DNA from: Lethocerus indicus
Taxonomy: Eukaryota; Arthropoda; Insecta; Hemiptera; Belostomatidae
Reading direction: 5' to 3'
NCBI GenBank assembly: GCA_019843655.1
Contig: JACDQD010000005.1
Span: 4,863,575 to 4,927,574, forward strand
Length of the DNA stretch: 64,000 nt
Shown here piece by piece: positions 24,458 through 56,496 of this stretch. Each line of letters begins with the position of its first letter. Within the stretch, counting starts at the first letter, position 1. The translations under genes were made by a program, and so were the position numbers. The notes below the pieces were generated by a model. That model was not told the DNA's origin. It was given only the letters and a program-made list of their open reading frames with translations, and did no database searches.

Positions 24458-27400
24458 CATTCAATATTTCATATCCATCATATTGCCATGAAAAATAATG
24501 CTGGCAGTACATCAAACTATTTGTTGTTAAGGCTAGGTGGGACGGTACTCTGAGAATTCACCAAATTTAATTTCAAAGCATGTCTGTGCGTGTTTGGTAT
24601 TAACATCAGATGGTCTTCTGCTTGTGGAGGTTCGATCAGAGTTCACGATCACTCCACTTTAGGGTAAAGTTAAGAGGAAGTACTGAAGTTGGAATGCTTT
24701 GCGGATTGCAGAATTCGGTTGGTGAGATCAACGAGCCTCTGAGGCGGCAGGGCTCAATAAGGAAGGTAGTCCACCCGACGCCGGATAATGAACCAATGTA
24801 TGGTGAAGCCGCCAAGATGTTGGAGCGACCCAGACACGATACCCATGCAACACTCGATCATTCATCGGCCACAGTCGTACAGGAGTACAGCATAATTGCC
24901 GAATTGTCAGTATTCCACACTTTATAGCGTTTGTCTAATGGAAATGAAAATACTGTAGGTTCGCGATGTTTCTGTCTCCTCTCGCTGGTTTGGTCTTTTT
25001 GCTATTTGGAAGTCAGAACCTAATTGTTGTGACCAGTTTTTCCAATCAAAAATATACATTTGACCGATAATCCGGTTAAAGACCTAAGCCGAATAACGAA
25101 ATCCCTCCCAATCCGACGAATAAGACAAACGGCGTCCCCCAAAAACATTATAACAAGACACATATATGTGTACACGCGCCAAACAGACCACCGCCACAGT
25201 ACAAGTGACAGTGGCAGTCCAGTGAGGAAGACCAAAAAATATCCAAAGTGCCAGTGACTAACACAGCGCTACTGAAGATGGCGAGCAGCCGAAACCGGTC
25301 TAGCAAAAGACCAAACCAGCGAGAGGAGACAGAAACATCACGAAGCTACAGTATTCCAACCCCTCGCAGACCACAAAACAGGTATATCAAATTGGAAATA
25401 AAAATATATTTATAAATATATAAATAAATTTGTTTTTAGCAACATGGTGCTAGACAACAGAACGCCTGGACTGTACATTATTCCATCGGCTAGATCTCCT
25501 TTAGGTAAGACCGATTTAGAATTTCCTTTATAATTTTTTTTTTATTATTAAGGTTTTTGTGATATACTTGATTGAGCTTCAGTTTCATTTCATCATTACT
25601 GACCCAAATAATTGTAGATAAAGTAAGTATTAAAAATTAAGTATGTGTTTGATTTAGATCCCCAGCAGAGTGTTAAAGATAAATCGACTTATGTTATCAC
25701 TTTATGATTAGAGTAAAACTAAGATTTTTAATCATTGAGTTTTAATTAAGTGAGTAAACACTTCAGCACTGAATACAAATAGAATCCTGTAAAACTGTTT
25801 TAAAAGAAGAAAAAAATATTGAATTTTAAGTTATACCAAACAATGAGCATGTAATCTCTGGTAGAATAATAACATATTTACAGAAGATGCTCTTACATTA
25901 TGATAGCTTTTATTGAATAACATTTTAACCTGAAATTTTTCTTTGACAATTTTTTTGAGCCTAATATTTAGTTTACTTTGCAAAAATACATATTTCTAAT
26001 AATTTTTAACAGGAATTTAAATAAAATTAGATTATTTCATGAATGTGTTGAAATATTAGACACGAATATTAGCTAATATTGTATTTGCAGCTACATGTTA
26101 TTAGAATAGGAATAAATGTTGTGACTCATGCAATTTTCTCTCTTCACTTTCCTATAGGAATAATAAGAAAAAAGATGTTTAAAACTCCATCAGTTCTAGC
26201 AATAATAATGGTCCTGAATATAGCTCTAGCACAACACATTTAGTATATGATTGTATCTTGACTAATATTTTGAGATAATTTATTGAATGTATTAATTTAT
26301 GTTTCAGTTTGGTTTGGCGTACTATTTGTGAGCACTGGCCCCTTCAACGGTGGTATTTTCAGATTCAATCTCTACCTACCCGAAAGCTTTCCAGGATCCA
26401 CACGCCCTGTTAGTACATATATCGTAAGACACCACCATTATAGAAAAACGACATATACAGTCATACGATAGGCGTACGGAGAAACTCCGATCTTTAAAAT
26501 TCTTTTTTATGTTGCACATTTTTAGGCCGTATCGGGTGAAAAGATTTTTCTGTTTGGGTCGCATTTCACTGTTGTTTTGGGGGCTCGGTTGTTTGAAACA
26601 TCTGAATTGGTCATTTTCCAGTCATATATTTTCAATTTGAATTGTCCCGGATGTTCATTCACCGGCACTTTGTGTCCTACTTCAACAGAATGAGTGCAAT
26701 GCGATGATCTTTTGCCAATTTGCACAAGCAAATATTAATTTGTTCGCTATTAATGTAGCAAAAATTAAAAGTTAATTACTTAATGTAACAAAGACCTCTT
26801 TTTATAAACATCCACAATATTTAATTTTTTTGTCAGTTTAGTACTGGAAATGTACATGTTATAAAATCACATAGTAGCTTTTAATGCTGCTATTAATTGT
26901 AGCAATTGTAGCTATATTTTGGATAGTTTTCGTGCAGTTCATATTTTCAGCATCCTTCAATTTGGGTATTCAGATATCAACCCATTAAAAGTCTATAGTG
27001 TACCTTTCGCACCCTAAATTATATTGAATGTATAATAGTTTTATTATAGAGATTTATAGTATTTTAAAGTTACTGTTTATTTTGACTTGGAAGCTCGTTT
27101 TTCTCGTTTATGATGAAACGTAAGAGCTAAATATGAAGTGCAAAATATGAATGGTGCAAGTATGTGCACCATGTCTGGCTAAACAGAATAAATGATAACA
27201 ATACATTAAATATTTATAGTGTATCTTTCACACGCTATATTGTGTCGAATCTATAATAGTATGTTTTATGTTATGACCGTCTCTGTCGAGTTTGAAGCTC
27301 ATTTCATTGTACAATTAATTGTTCTATGGTTGTGTATTTTTTTGTTTTTAAAAGAGGGTAGTATTCGAAATGAACATATTTCATCCTTGCATCGATGACG

Positions 27401-28626
27401 AAACGAAAGAGCTGAATTTGAAACCGGCGTTCCCCGAATGGCGCAAGGACGTCCACCATGTCTGGCAGGTGTTGCGGTATACCAGCCAGGTCTTCAGCGA
27501 CATGAGCTTGATGAATCCCATCAACGTGGAAGCAGCCAACATGTAAGTTGAATTCGCATGCATTCATTGCAATTAACATCTTAATTCGGTGTAAATTACG
27601 GAATAAAGACAAGAAAGCGGTATAAATCCCCTAAGTTGGAGGTTGGGCGAAGGGCTAATAACACCCATACCCTCAAAGAAAAAGCTTGATGTTATAAAAT
27701 GACATTCGTCGCGGCCAGGACCCTACCTAGGGTTGTAATGGCCAAATAATAAAAGAATATTCAATAACCAACACTCCAATGAAATAAATTTGAATCTGAA
27801 TAGAAAATATACAATATTAGCAGCATTTATAAAATTATTAATTTAAATATAAGGGATAGGGAAATTTTTTATGATATTTCATTACCGCAAGAAAGTATAT
27901 GATTATCAAAAATTGTTTACGAATGTATAGAAAACCTAATGTACTCACAATATGTTTTATTTTTGTTGATTTGATGAACAGCCTGACAGTGTTTAGCATG
28001 GCTAAAACACAGAGAGTTGTTTCAGAAAAAATTTAAATAAATCAATTTCTTAATATCATTCACTTCGTTCGGTCATAACCATACTTCAGCTGTACAATGA
28101 CGAATGAAAAGCATATGAAGCGAATAGTTTTCTCTGAAAGCATGAATCTTTAAAAAAGAAATAACAACTTTCAGGTGCTACAACAACATGAAGGAGTTCG
28201 AGTCTGTCGCGAGCGAAAGCGCTGCTGAAAGCGTCAGAATTTTGTGCCAAACATCACAGAAGAGTGAGGACGTTCACTACTTCAGGTTTCAAGAGTACGA
28301 CGACAATATACACGGTGAAACCAGGCGGACAATAACTTCTCCCCCGCCGGTAAAACTTCATTTTCGAAAAAACTCCTATATCTAGCGTAATATTGTTCAG
28401 ATCCGTTACCGGTTTTGAAAAATGTGGTCCGGTATTTTCTAAATCCCTGGATTCTCAACTCGAAAATTGTATCACCGAAGTTATATTTTCAGCTGCGGAA
28501 CGGAATTCTGAATTTATATTTTCGTTTGGTCCGCAGGAATGGAACGGTCTTACAACGATGAAGAGCATGGGGCTTTCCTGGGTGAGACAAGGTACACTGG
28601 AACCGTTGTCCAAACATTTCTCGTGA
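23714..28626 (+). CDS. Aktip: AKT-interacting protein / Fused toes homologue (AKTIP), UEV-fold adaptor, 7 coding exons
   Basis: E2-like protein that lacks the catalytic cysteine and works as the FTS subunit of the FTS-Hook-FHIP complex linking early endosomes to dynein. Exons: 23714-23740, 24712-24905, 25440-25504, 26308-26408, 27355-27542, 28175-28349, 28537-28626; 279 aa (human 292). Seen: EYSIIAEFNMVLDNRTPGLY, SPLVWFGVLFVSTGPFNGG, the E2 core FRFNLYLPESFPG, NIFHPCIDDETKELNLKPAF followed by PEWRKDVHHVWQVLRY, and a terminal GLSWVRQGTLEPLSK. At the position where an active E2 has its catalytic Cys there is Leu (KELNL), so it is a UEV. Exon 1 (nine codons) and the acceptor of exon 2 are the least certain part: phase and total length support them but the N-terminus is poorly conserved. 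Intron 2 contains the Penelope-like element. Confidence 0.88.
24416..24454. repeat. (TA)n microsatellite
   Basis: About 38 bases of TA repeat in Aktip intron 1. Confidence 0.95.
24949..25355 (+). mobile_element. Penelope-like element fragment with 54-bp inverted repeats
   Basis: Two inverted arms, 24949-25004 and 25301-25355, differ by only two substitutions and one extra T; about 300 bases lie between. The right arm begins with TAGC, immediately after a hammerhead-like core (25268-25304). The left arm, read on the minus strand, begins at the same TAGC, and similarity stops there. Penelope-like retroelements are known to have terminal pLTRs in direct or inverted orientation that carry hammerhead ribozymes, which fits. 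No reverse transcriptase is encoded. The insertion starts 43 bases after the donor of Aktip exon 2. Confidence 0.6.
25268..25304 (+). ncRNA. Predicted minimal hammerhead ribozyme
   Basis: Core CTGAAGA (fits C-U-G-A-N-G-A) at 25272-25278, helix II GGC/GCC with loop GAGCA, then GAAA at 25291-25294, a short palindromic helix III ACCGGT, and a GTC cleavage triplet ending at 25300. Helix I is closed by GCTA (25268-25271) with TAGC (25301-25304). One unpaired T at 25279 between the core and helix II departs from the canonical fold, so activity is not certain. A tiny palindromic helix III is typical of hammerheads from Penelope-like elements, which often act as dimers. Confidence 0.5.
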
Positions 28627-30502
28627 TAACGACTGCTCAACAATGTAACAAATATCACTAACAGAAAGATAAACCGCCACAGTGTGCCTTATTTTTATTT
28701 GTAAATTTTGTCCATTCAATATATAGTTTAATATTCTCGGAGGGCATATTTTTCTTGCCCTTGTATTATATTGTTATTGTAAATTTTGTTTGTACATTAA
28801 ACTAATAGAGTAATGATAATGTTCAAAAAAACTTCCAGTATATCGTTAAGAGTTCCTACTACATTAAATTAAGATTCAATTTCTTGAACTTAAAAAAAAA
28901 TCAAAACATGTCATGTATTATTGACAAACTTTTGAAAAGTTTTATTCTAATTATAAGTACAATTTTGATATTGTTTGTAAATTAACATTACTTCATTAAT
29001 ATTTAACTAATGAAAATTTACTTCAAGAATAAATTAAATCTCAACATTTATTTTTATGGTTCATTTATTCTCCCCACCAATACTGAAAAATATAAAAATT
29101 TACTGAAATGTAGTGTATGAATCTGAATAGATTTCATGCCTGAACTATCATATCTTCCCATAATATTGAACCTACAAATTGTACGTCTGTGAAATTAAAG
29201 TACTGAATGACCTAACTGTTTTAACAATGATTTTTTTTAGATGTTGTTTCTCAAGATTCTTCTCTTCTTTATTTTTGTTTTAGGGTGCAATGACATTTAA
29301 ACTGTTGTATGCCCCAGGGACATGGAGGTCCCTTTATGGTGAGTAAGCTTTATTTGGCAGTCTGCAAGTTGTTTTATTTGGGAAAACTATTACTGAAGCT
29401 GGAATGATTATTTTTTAGTTCCATCTGTGTATATATTAATATTATTTTCTAGGTTTTCATATCAGATACTTGCATCATTGTACTTTTATCTTCATTAGAA
29501 TTTATTAAATACTACTCTTGGACCTAATTCAATTCAAATTCAAGCCATAGTCATTTCAACTTTCAGATCTCACCACCCTATTCTGAGGTAGAATTAAAAC
29601 TTCTTATAAAATTCTATAAATGATAAATTAGAATTTTAATTTGCCACCAAATCCTTATAACAAACAACTAAAGAGCAGGAAATATAATAATCAAACAGAG
29701 TAAGTCAAGAGCAACTTTATTTTTTTTAATATTACAACTGTAGAAGTTAACTAATAATGAAGGCTTGTTTGTTTTTACTAGCTGTAAATATATGGATGGT
29801 TGTAGTGTCATCTTGCTGAAACTTAATATTGCTTCTTTCTGCCTCTAATAACTTACCTTTTTCTAAATTTATGGGAAATGAAAGGTTGAACAAAAACAAT
29901 TTGGGTAAAATAAAAAGTATATTATATAAAAAAGACAATGTAAATTGTTCATGGAACAAAATATCAGTAGTATTAAAACTACAGCCTGCTCTCTTCTTAC
30001 CCACACAGTACACTATCACTATACTCTTGGGTAATTTAAACCTGCCTTTTACAACATAAAAACTAAGCAGTTAAAAAGTTTCAAAAACAACTCTTTCAAA
30101 ACCTTGTTCAGCTAAATTGTACTTTTTTACTTTTTATATTTGACTAATATATAAAATAAATAATGTTTCAATGAGAAACAACGGATCAATTTTTTTTCAA
30201 TAATTGGTCTTTACAAAATGGACTTTTGATAAAGAAACAAAACAAAAATTAATGAAATGAGAGGTTTTTTTTTGGAAATAAGTGGAAACAATTCTTTTTT
30301 TTTGTTTTTTAGGGAAACGATAATTCACACAAATATACACTCTATTAGTTTTTTCCATATTATTTATGTATATCTTACATCAAAAACTGTTCGTGTAATA
30401 CGAATATTAAAGAGCTACTAAATATATATGATAAGAAAAATGAATCTGTGTCGCAAAACATAGCAGAAGTGTTAAGTTGCTTCTCTTGGAACTAACAAAC
30501 AA
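28627..30502. other. 3' region of Aktip and 3' region of UAP56
   Basis: Convergent, AT-rich. AATAAA at 29028-29033 is a candidate poly(A) signal for Aktip; TTTATT at 29716-29721 is a candidate minus-strand signal for UAP56. Between them, at 29285-29339, lies a short plus-strand exon-like segment listed separately. I see nothing else. Confidence 0.4.
29285..29339 (+). other. Orphan exon-like segment
   Basis: A TTTTAG acceptor, an ATG at 29291 opening the frame MTFKLLYAPGTWRSLYG, and a perfect GTGAGT donor. The spacing LY..P..WR resembles the first strand and helix of eEF1-gamma GST domains, but 17 residues are too few to conclude. No partner exon was found on the plus strand before the next gene. 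It may be a chance pair of splice-like sites, an alternative 3' exon of Aktip or a relic. Confidence 0.2.
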
Positions 30503-39702
<9,200 letters not shown>

Positions 39703-40388
39703 TATATAGGAGTATTAACCGTTCCTAACTGCAATAAGGTAGGGCTGGTCAAAAAGGGACGCTACCGCGAATGCGGGAAAAAAGACGGGATAGGGGCAAA
39801 GAGCGAGGGGATTGATACCGGCGGGATGTCGGTCTCTTCAATAAACTAGTAGCGGAGAAAATAGGACCCGGGGGGACGCCAGTCGCGCCGTTTCGATCCA
39901 GACCGAAACTCGGCGAGGCGACGCCGCTACGAGCCCCCATGAACAATTTCCCTAGGTACATGTGCGCCGAAGTGACACCGTTCCAGGCTCTAACCTCGTC
40001 CGGGATAGGAATATGGATCTGAATCGTTTAGATGGATAATAGAGAGTATAGTAAAAAGGGATGAATTTTCACTTACGCCTCAAAGTGGTAACGCTGCCTA
40101 TCCAATATGGCCGAGACAAGCTCTAAGAAATTGCCAACGCCGAAAACTGCTCCCTCCGGAGGTTCCGGTGTGCCAACCTAACCATTGCCTACTTATTTAA
40201 ATAAAATATCATTTCATATCAATTTTTCGATATTACTGTTATTTTTATAAATCGTCATAAACATTTTAATCTATACAGGATTTATTTTTGGCTTCAGAAA
40301 AAGTTTTTGGAATACTTTTGTATATAGGCATTACCATTGAAGCATGTTTTAGAGGAAGGTTATTCTAAAAATCCTATTCACGGTTGAA
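39703..40388. promoter_or_regulatory. Bidirectional promoter region UAP56 / FDXACB1-like
   Basis: 686 bases between divergent start codons. The half next to UAP56 (39703-40170) is GC- and CpG-rich compared with the rest of the window; the other half is AT-rich. No TATA box is obvious. Open frames here are not conserved. Confidence 0.5.
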
Positions 40389-42240
40389 ATGACTCTCTAC
40401 CGTGTAGGTGAGCGAGAACTCGTACTTCTTATAGGGGAAGGGAAATTTTCATTTTCTGTCGAACTTGTAAAATTCCTTGAGTCCGAGGGTACGACAAATT
40501 TTAATAATGTTTACACCACTTGTTATGAAAGGGTGGCAACTACTGGCATGCTCGGCAATATAGACATTTTACAGACCAAAGGTAAGTTTATTAATATCGC
40601 GTTAATTGCTGTTTAAACATTAGTAATTACAATTTTCGTCCAACCACCAACCCATTTTAATAACCATGAAAATGTATCATAAATTGTAGATTTGATAAAT
40701 GGTAGAATAGATATTAATTATATTACAAATTACCGAACTATCAATTAAGTTGTTGGAGTGTAGATAGGGTAGGGTTTATGAAGTAGAATTTTATCGATTA
40801 CAAATTTGCCTGTTTTCAGGACTGAGTGTCATTTTAGGTGTGGATGCTACAAAGTTGTCTGGCCACCCAGTTCTTAAAGAAAAGAAATTCGACAAAATCA
40901 TATTCAACTTTCCTCATGTTGGCGGCAAAATGAAAATCCACCTTAATCGACAACTGTTGTCTGATTTTTTTGCAAATGCCTCCCAGCTATTGGCAACACC
41001 CGGCGGACACGTGATAGTTGCACTGTGCCAAGGCCAGGGAGGGACGGGTGCAGATATAGTAAAGAGGCGTCGGGACGATACCTGGAAGGTGGTCGAAATG
41101 GCTGCCCATGGTAATCTAGTATTGACTACCACTCAGCCATTTCCCCACCAACTGTTTCCCGATTATGTGTCTGTCGGTTATAAAGGCGGAGAAAAAAGTT
41201 TCTGCACCAAGAATGCGATTGTCCACAAATTTGTCCCGGCACCCGAACTAGCCATGTCTTTAAATCCTGGGACTTTGGACGAGTTTCTTAGCCACCGAGA
41301 TGTACCCCGCCAGGCTGGACTGAAATGCCCTTCTATTTATGCCGACAAAATTGTAAATGATCCCCTAAACAAAGATGATTCACCACAATCTTTCATTGTT
41401 CAAAAATTGAAGGGATACTTTTCAGAGAAAATAGGCATTTCGGTTTACTATAACCAAGACTTGCCACTATATTTTGATGGAGATTTGTCCAAACATGTCG
41501 GTTGCATTGTAAGTGGTTGTGAAAAAGCTTTGAGGGATTCTTTGCTAAAAGTTGCTCCGAGTACACAAGCAGGATTTGATTATCTTATTTTCACCGGGCT
41601 TGTATTCAGGAAGCCTTTGCATAATTTTTCGTTACCTTCCGTCGGTTGTGAAGTAGTGATAATGGGAAGTCGTTGTACTGAATTATGTCAAGAATTTTTG
41701 AAACATTGTTTAGAATTGTTTGGTTTCAGTGAAAGCTGTGATGTTGAACAGGACTCCAGTTTTTATTTCCCTTTAGGATACAAAGAAAATTTAATTCACT
41801 CTTTGATCAAATATGATTATATCAATGGGGTAGAAAATTGTACCTTGGATATAGATAACATCTGTGTAATATTGTTTCAATTAGAAAGCGTTAGACAATT
41901 ATGGACACCTGGTGCTTCGATTACACCAGGAGAAAAGCCTAAAGTATCACTTAGAAGCCTATATCCTCCAAGTTTTACATTTGACATTTGTTTTTCTGTG
42001 AATAGAGATTTCACAGAAGAAAAATTCTACACTGTCCTAAAATATTTAGCAGAAAGAATGATCGAATCAGTAATGCTTCTTAGTATTTACAAACCACCCG
42101 GAAGCGAGAGAAAATGTTATTGTTACAGAATTATCTATAAATCATTTGAATTTGCATTGCACAGAAAACGTGTTGTTGAGTATCATCAGAATGTTATAGG
42201 AAACACATTGAGTTCCTTATTAGACGTTGTTATTTCGTGA
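40389..42240 (+). CDS. FDXACB1: FDXACB1-like protein: Bmt5-type methyltransferase domain plus FDX-ACB domain, 2 coding exons
   Basis: Exons 40389-40581 and 40820-42240 join in phase to 537 aa. The N-terminal half is a Rossmann-like domain of the yeast Bmt5 family (25S rRNA uridine-N3 methyltransferase): GEGKFSFS at residues 16-23, FDKIIFNFPHVGGK after the splice, then HVIVALCQGQGGT and a segment with YKGGEKSF. The C-terminal ~95 residues are a ferredoxin-fold anticodon-binding domain as at the end of phenylalanyl-tRNA synthetase: YPPSFTFDICF, CYCYRIIYKS and a final helix. The two-domain order is that of vertebrate FDXACB1. The middle ~200 residues are weakly conserved. The substrate of animal FDXACB1 is, to my knowledge, not settled; an RNA methyltransferase role is inferred from the fold. 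AATAAA at 42248-42253 follows the stop closely. Confidence 0.88.
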
Positions 42241-42302
42241 CATTTAAAATAAATATTAAATTACCGTTATGTGGTTTTAATTTCTATCCTCTTCATTTCA
42301 GA

Positions 42303-45300
42303 ATGTGGGTTGTTAAAGGTTTGAGAAAGCCGCAACTCTATATTTGGCAACAACTATTCAGTTGCATAAATTATTCTTCCGAAGCAAGCAGATTGCCAAT
42401 CGCTCTACGAAGTATTAAAGGAAAATCTAAAAGACCTCAGGCAAGCATGATTTATATATTCAAACATTAAAGCAGAAATCTCGAGTTAGGTTTTGTTGAC
42501 ATTTTAACTAATTGAGTTTAAAGTAAACACAGTAGTTTAAAAATCAGCGTGATAAATATTTGATTATAAAGTTAAAATTATTAAGGATTGGCCAAAAAAA
42601 TAAAACATAATTCAGTAACTAATTTGAAATTAATTTTTGAAGTAGAAACAAAACGTGTAAAAACAGAATGGAAGGAACAATAATGACATAATAAATTATT
42701 TCAATATGAAGTTAATATGTTAGCATAATTTGTAAGGTGAAACATTTTGTTGACGTAAGAAGAATCCGAGCAACTGGTGGCAATGGAGGAGATGGATGTG
42801 TTTCATTTCTTCAACTTTGGGCAAACGAAAAGGCAGGGCCTGACGGAGGAGATGGAGGAAATGGTGGACATGTCTTATTAAGGGTTGGAGATTTACTGCT
42901 TTTTTAAAATACTATTTGGCTTTCTTACACTTTCATAAAAGGTTATACTCCAATTCAAGGTTGGGGGATTAAAAAAGTATAGAATATTCATGATAACTTT
43001 ATACTTGAGTAGGTTATGTTAGCAGAAAAGCATTTGATGCTAAAGTTTAGCATTATAGAAATAGTATACTTTAATTCTAAACTTCCTTTATATATTTTTT
43101 TGTGTTTATTCTTGTTTCACATTTATTAAATATCTTCAGATACATAACAGAATAACATTTGACTGTAATCATTTAATGTTGTATAAAACTATTTGCTACA
43201 TTATGTATAAAATTTGAACACGTTTTTTTTGTTGAAACATCCAATGAAGCCTAGTTTTCTTATTTGTATTTTTGTAAATAATGAAATGGATGAGAATTGA
43301 GCATTTTGTTAAGGAATTTAGTATTTTAATTTACTAAATATTCAATACATTAGTGTAAACAGAATTGGGAGATACTATATTTTAAAAGTATTGTTACCTG
43401 TGCAGGCATGTCCTAATGTTAGGGATTTGGATCATGTAAACACTGTGGTGAAAGCAGATTGTGGTGAGAAAGGCTTCAATAAGAACTGTAATGGGAAAAA
43501 TGCTGAACACACTGTCATCAAAGTAAGTATACACAAATTAGTTTTGTTCTATACGTTAGGCAGTGCTTTCTAAGAGCTTGCAATTGAATAATATTATGGC
43601 ACATTAAAATAAAACTGGGACAGTTGCAGCCCATTTTCTGGGTATTATTTTCTCTAGTTTTTAGATGCTTGCACTAATTCTACAACTTTCAAACTGACTT
43701 CCTAGCAAAGTCATTTTCAAAGTCTCATAAAATAAAATGTTGCAGGTTCCGTTGGGAACAATAATCAAGGACAAAAGTGGGAACGTGGTGGGAGATCTGA
43801 AGAACGAAGGGGAGATATTTATATTGGCGAGGGGAGGAGCTGGTGGCAGAGGTAACTCTTTTTTCACTAGTGACACTGAACAGGTACCACTCATAGCTGA
43901 ATATGGAGCCACTGGTGAAAGCTTGCCCTATATCCTCGAATTGCGAAGTATTGCTCATTTCGGATTGGTAAGTACCCTTCTGAGTACATACAATAGCCGG
44001 GTTGCATAATATACTTTCAAGTTTGTCATAAACTGCAGATTATTACTCTTTCATCTATTTATAATGTTAATTAAAGATGGAAATTTCAAATCTTTCTTAC
44101 TCTTTTTGTAACAATGTCTTATGTGAGCAATGTATGACACTAATTTCATTATTGAGGCATATTAATAAAATTAAAGCTTTGGTTCATACCATATTGTTGT
44201 TCCAAATAAAATGAACTACCTTGTTATATTTCTTCAGTAAAAATTGTGTCTGACACTAAGAAAAATATTTGCCATTGAATAACGAATTTAATTCTTCCTT
44301 ACCCGGAAGTTATTCATAATATAATGACACTGTAAGAGGATTACAATATCATTTTATATGTTTACCTCTTAAAGAAATTTAATCAGGATAAAGAAAATTA
44401 GACTTCAGGGATTTCTTCAAAGATTTCTGATTTTGGGCTAATATTACCACTTTTATTTTCCAGCTGGGAATGCCCAATGCTGGGAAAAGTACACTTCTGC
44501 AGGCAATATCCAGGGCCAGGCCCAAAGTTGCCCCCTATCCATTTACAACACTCAATCCGCATTTAGGCATGATTCAATATGATGATTATCTTCAAATAGC
44601 AGGTTTGATATATGTAATTTATTCTTAGAACTTCTGTAGATTCAAAACATCGTTTTTGCAAAATATGCAAAAGAGCTTTTCACTGGCTTCATTTTCCTTT
44701 GGAATCTGGTAGAAATATTAATGCCTGTTTTTATAATCAAAGTTGCTGACTTGCCTGGACTAATAGAGGGATCACATGTGAATCGAGGGTTGGGAATTCA
44801 ATTTTTGAGACATGCCGAACGATGCACCGCACTGATATTTGTAGTGGATGTTACCAGCAATCCCCTAAGTGTAATTAAGATGCTCATGAATGAACTACAG
44901 TGTTTCAATCCTGACCTAGCTTCAAGACATCATTTCATTGTGGCCAACAAGATGGATCTCCCAGGAGCTGAGGTATTGCAAGAATTAAATGAGATACAAT
45001 TAAAATCATGAGCCAATTGTCATACTGCGTAAATATGAATTAATCAGGTTCTTCAATGCATTATTCTTAATTTTTATGGTTGTATTTTTAACATTTTTCC
45101 TTTTTATCAAAGTTCACTACTCACAGGATCCCATAGAAGTTTTATCCTGAAAATTATTTTTCAGGATAATCTCAAAAAGCTAGCAGAGGAAGTGAAGGGG
45201 ACAGAATTGATTGCTGTATCAGCTAAATATGGAAAAAATATTTCCACACTTCTAAAACATTTACGGACGATTTATGAAAACAACATCATAGAGCATGAAG

Positions 45301-45311
45301 ATGTTAGATAG
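42303..45311 (+). CDS. Mtg2: Mitochondrial ribosome-associated GTPase 2 (Obg family, GTPBP5/MTG2), complete, 7 coding exons
   Basis: Obg-type GTPase needed for assembly of the mitochondrial large ribosomal subunit. Exons: 42303-42440, 42737-42883, 43406-43522, 43746-43967, 44464-44602, 44743-44972, 45165-45311; all phases agree, 379 aa (human 406). The N-terminus is basic and amphipathic as for mitochondrial import. The Obg domain has the glycine-rich repeats [19 protein letters not shown] and [10 protein letters not shown]. The G domain has G1 GMPNAGKS (210-217), switch region [10 protein letters not shown]3 DLPG (257-260) and G4 NKMD (323-326). Intron 1 uses a GC donor (CAG|GCAAGC). The ATG lies one base after a strong acceptor (AG at 42300-42301), so a spliced 5' leader is likely; the FDXACB1-like stop is only 62 bases upstream. 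Confidence 0.93.
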
Positions 45312-45439
45312 AATTAAATGTATTAGCAAAGGATGTAATATTAATAACTGTTGTATATACATATTGAAAGATTGAGTAATATGTTGATCTGAAGGATATT
45401 GTAAATAGATACATAGTAGCTTTTAGTTTTTTCTCTTCA

Positions 45440-45445
45440 AATAAA
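45440..45445 (+). terminator. Poly(A) signal of Mtg2
   Basis: AATAAA 129 bases after the Mtg2 stop and followed by a T/G-rich stretch. Only 344 bases separate the Mtg2 stop from the convergent AlaRS stop; I see nothing else in that gap. Confidence 0.6.
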
Positions 45446-45655
45446 CCTTTATGTGTGGCAGGGTTTACATATTTTTCAATTATATATTTGATTCCTGTTT
45501 AAATGGCACAGTAAAAATAAATACTCTTAGAAATACAAAGCCTCGTGTTTGAAATAAACTTAACAATCAGACACAGTTAACAATTGTTGAAATAAATTAA
45601 CAATTAACACTCTGTTTTTCTTTCATCGAACAAAAATGTAAACTTGAGAGTGGAT

Positions 45656-56496
<10,841 letters not shown>

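Noticed and set aside
24949..25355. Interpretation of the inverted repeats as an ordinary DNA-transposon MITE
   Set aside because: No clear target-site duplication flanks the arms, and the inner limit of both arms coincides with the predicted ribozyme cleavage point, which fits a Penelope-like origin better.
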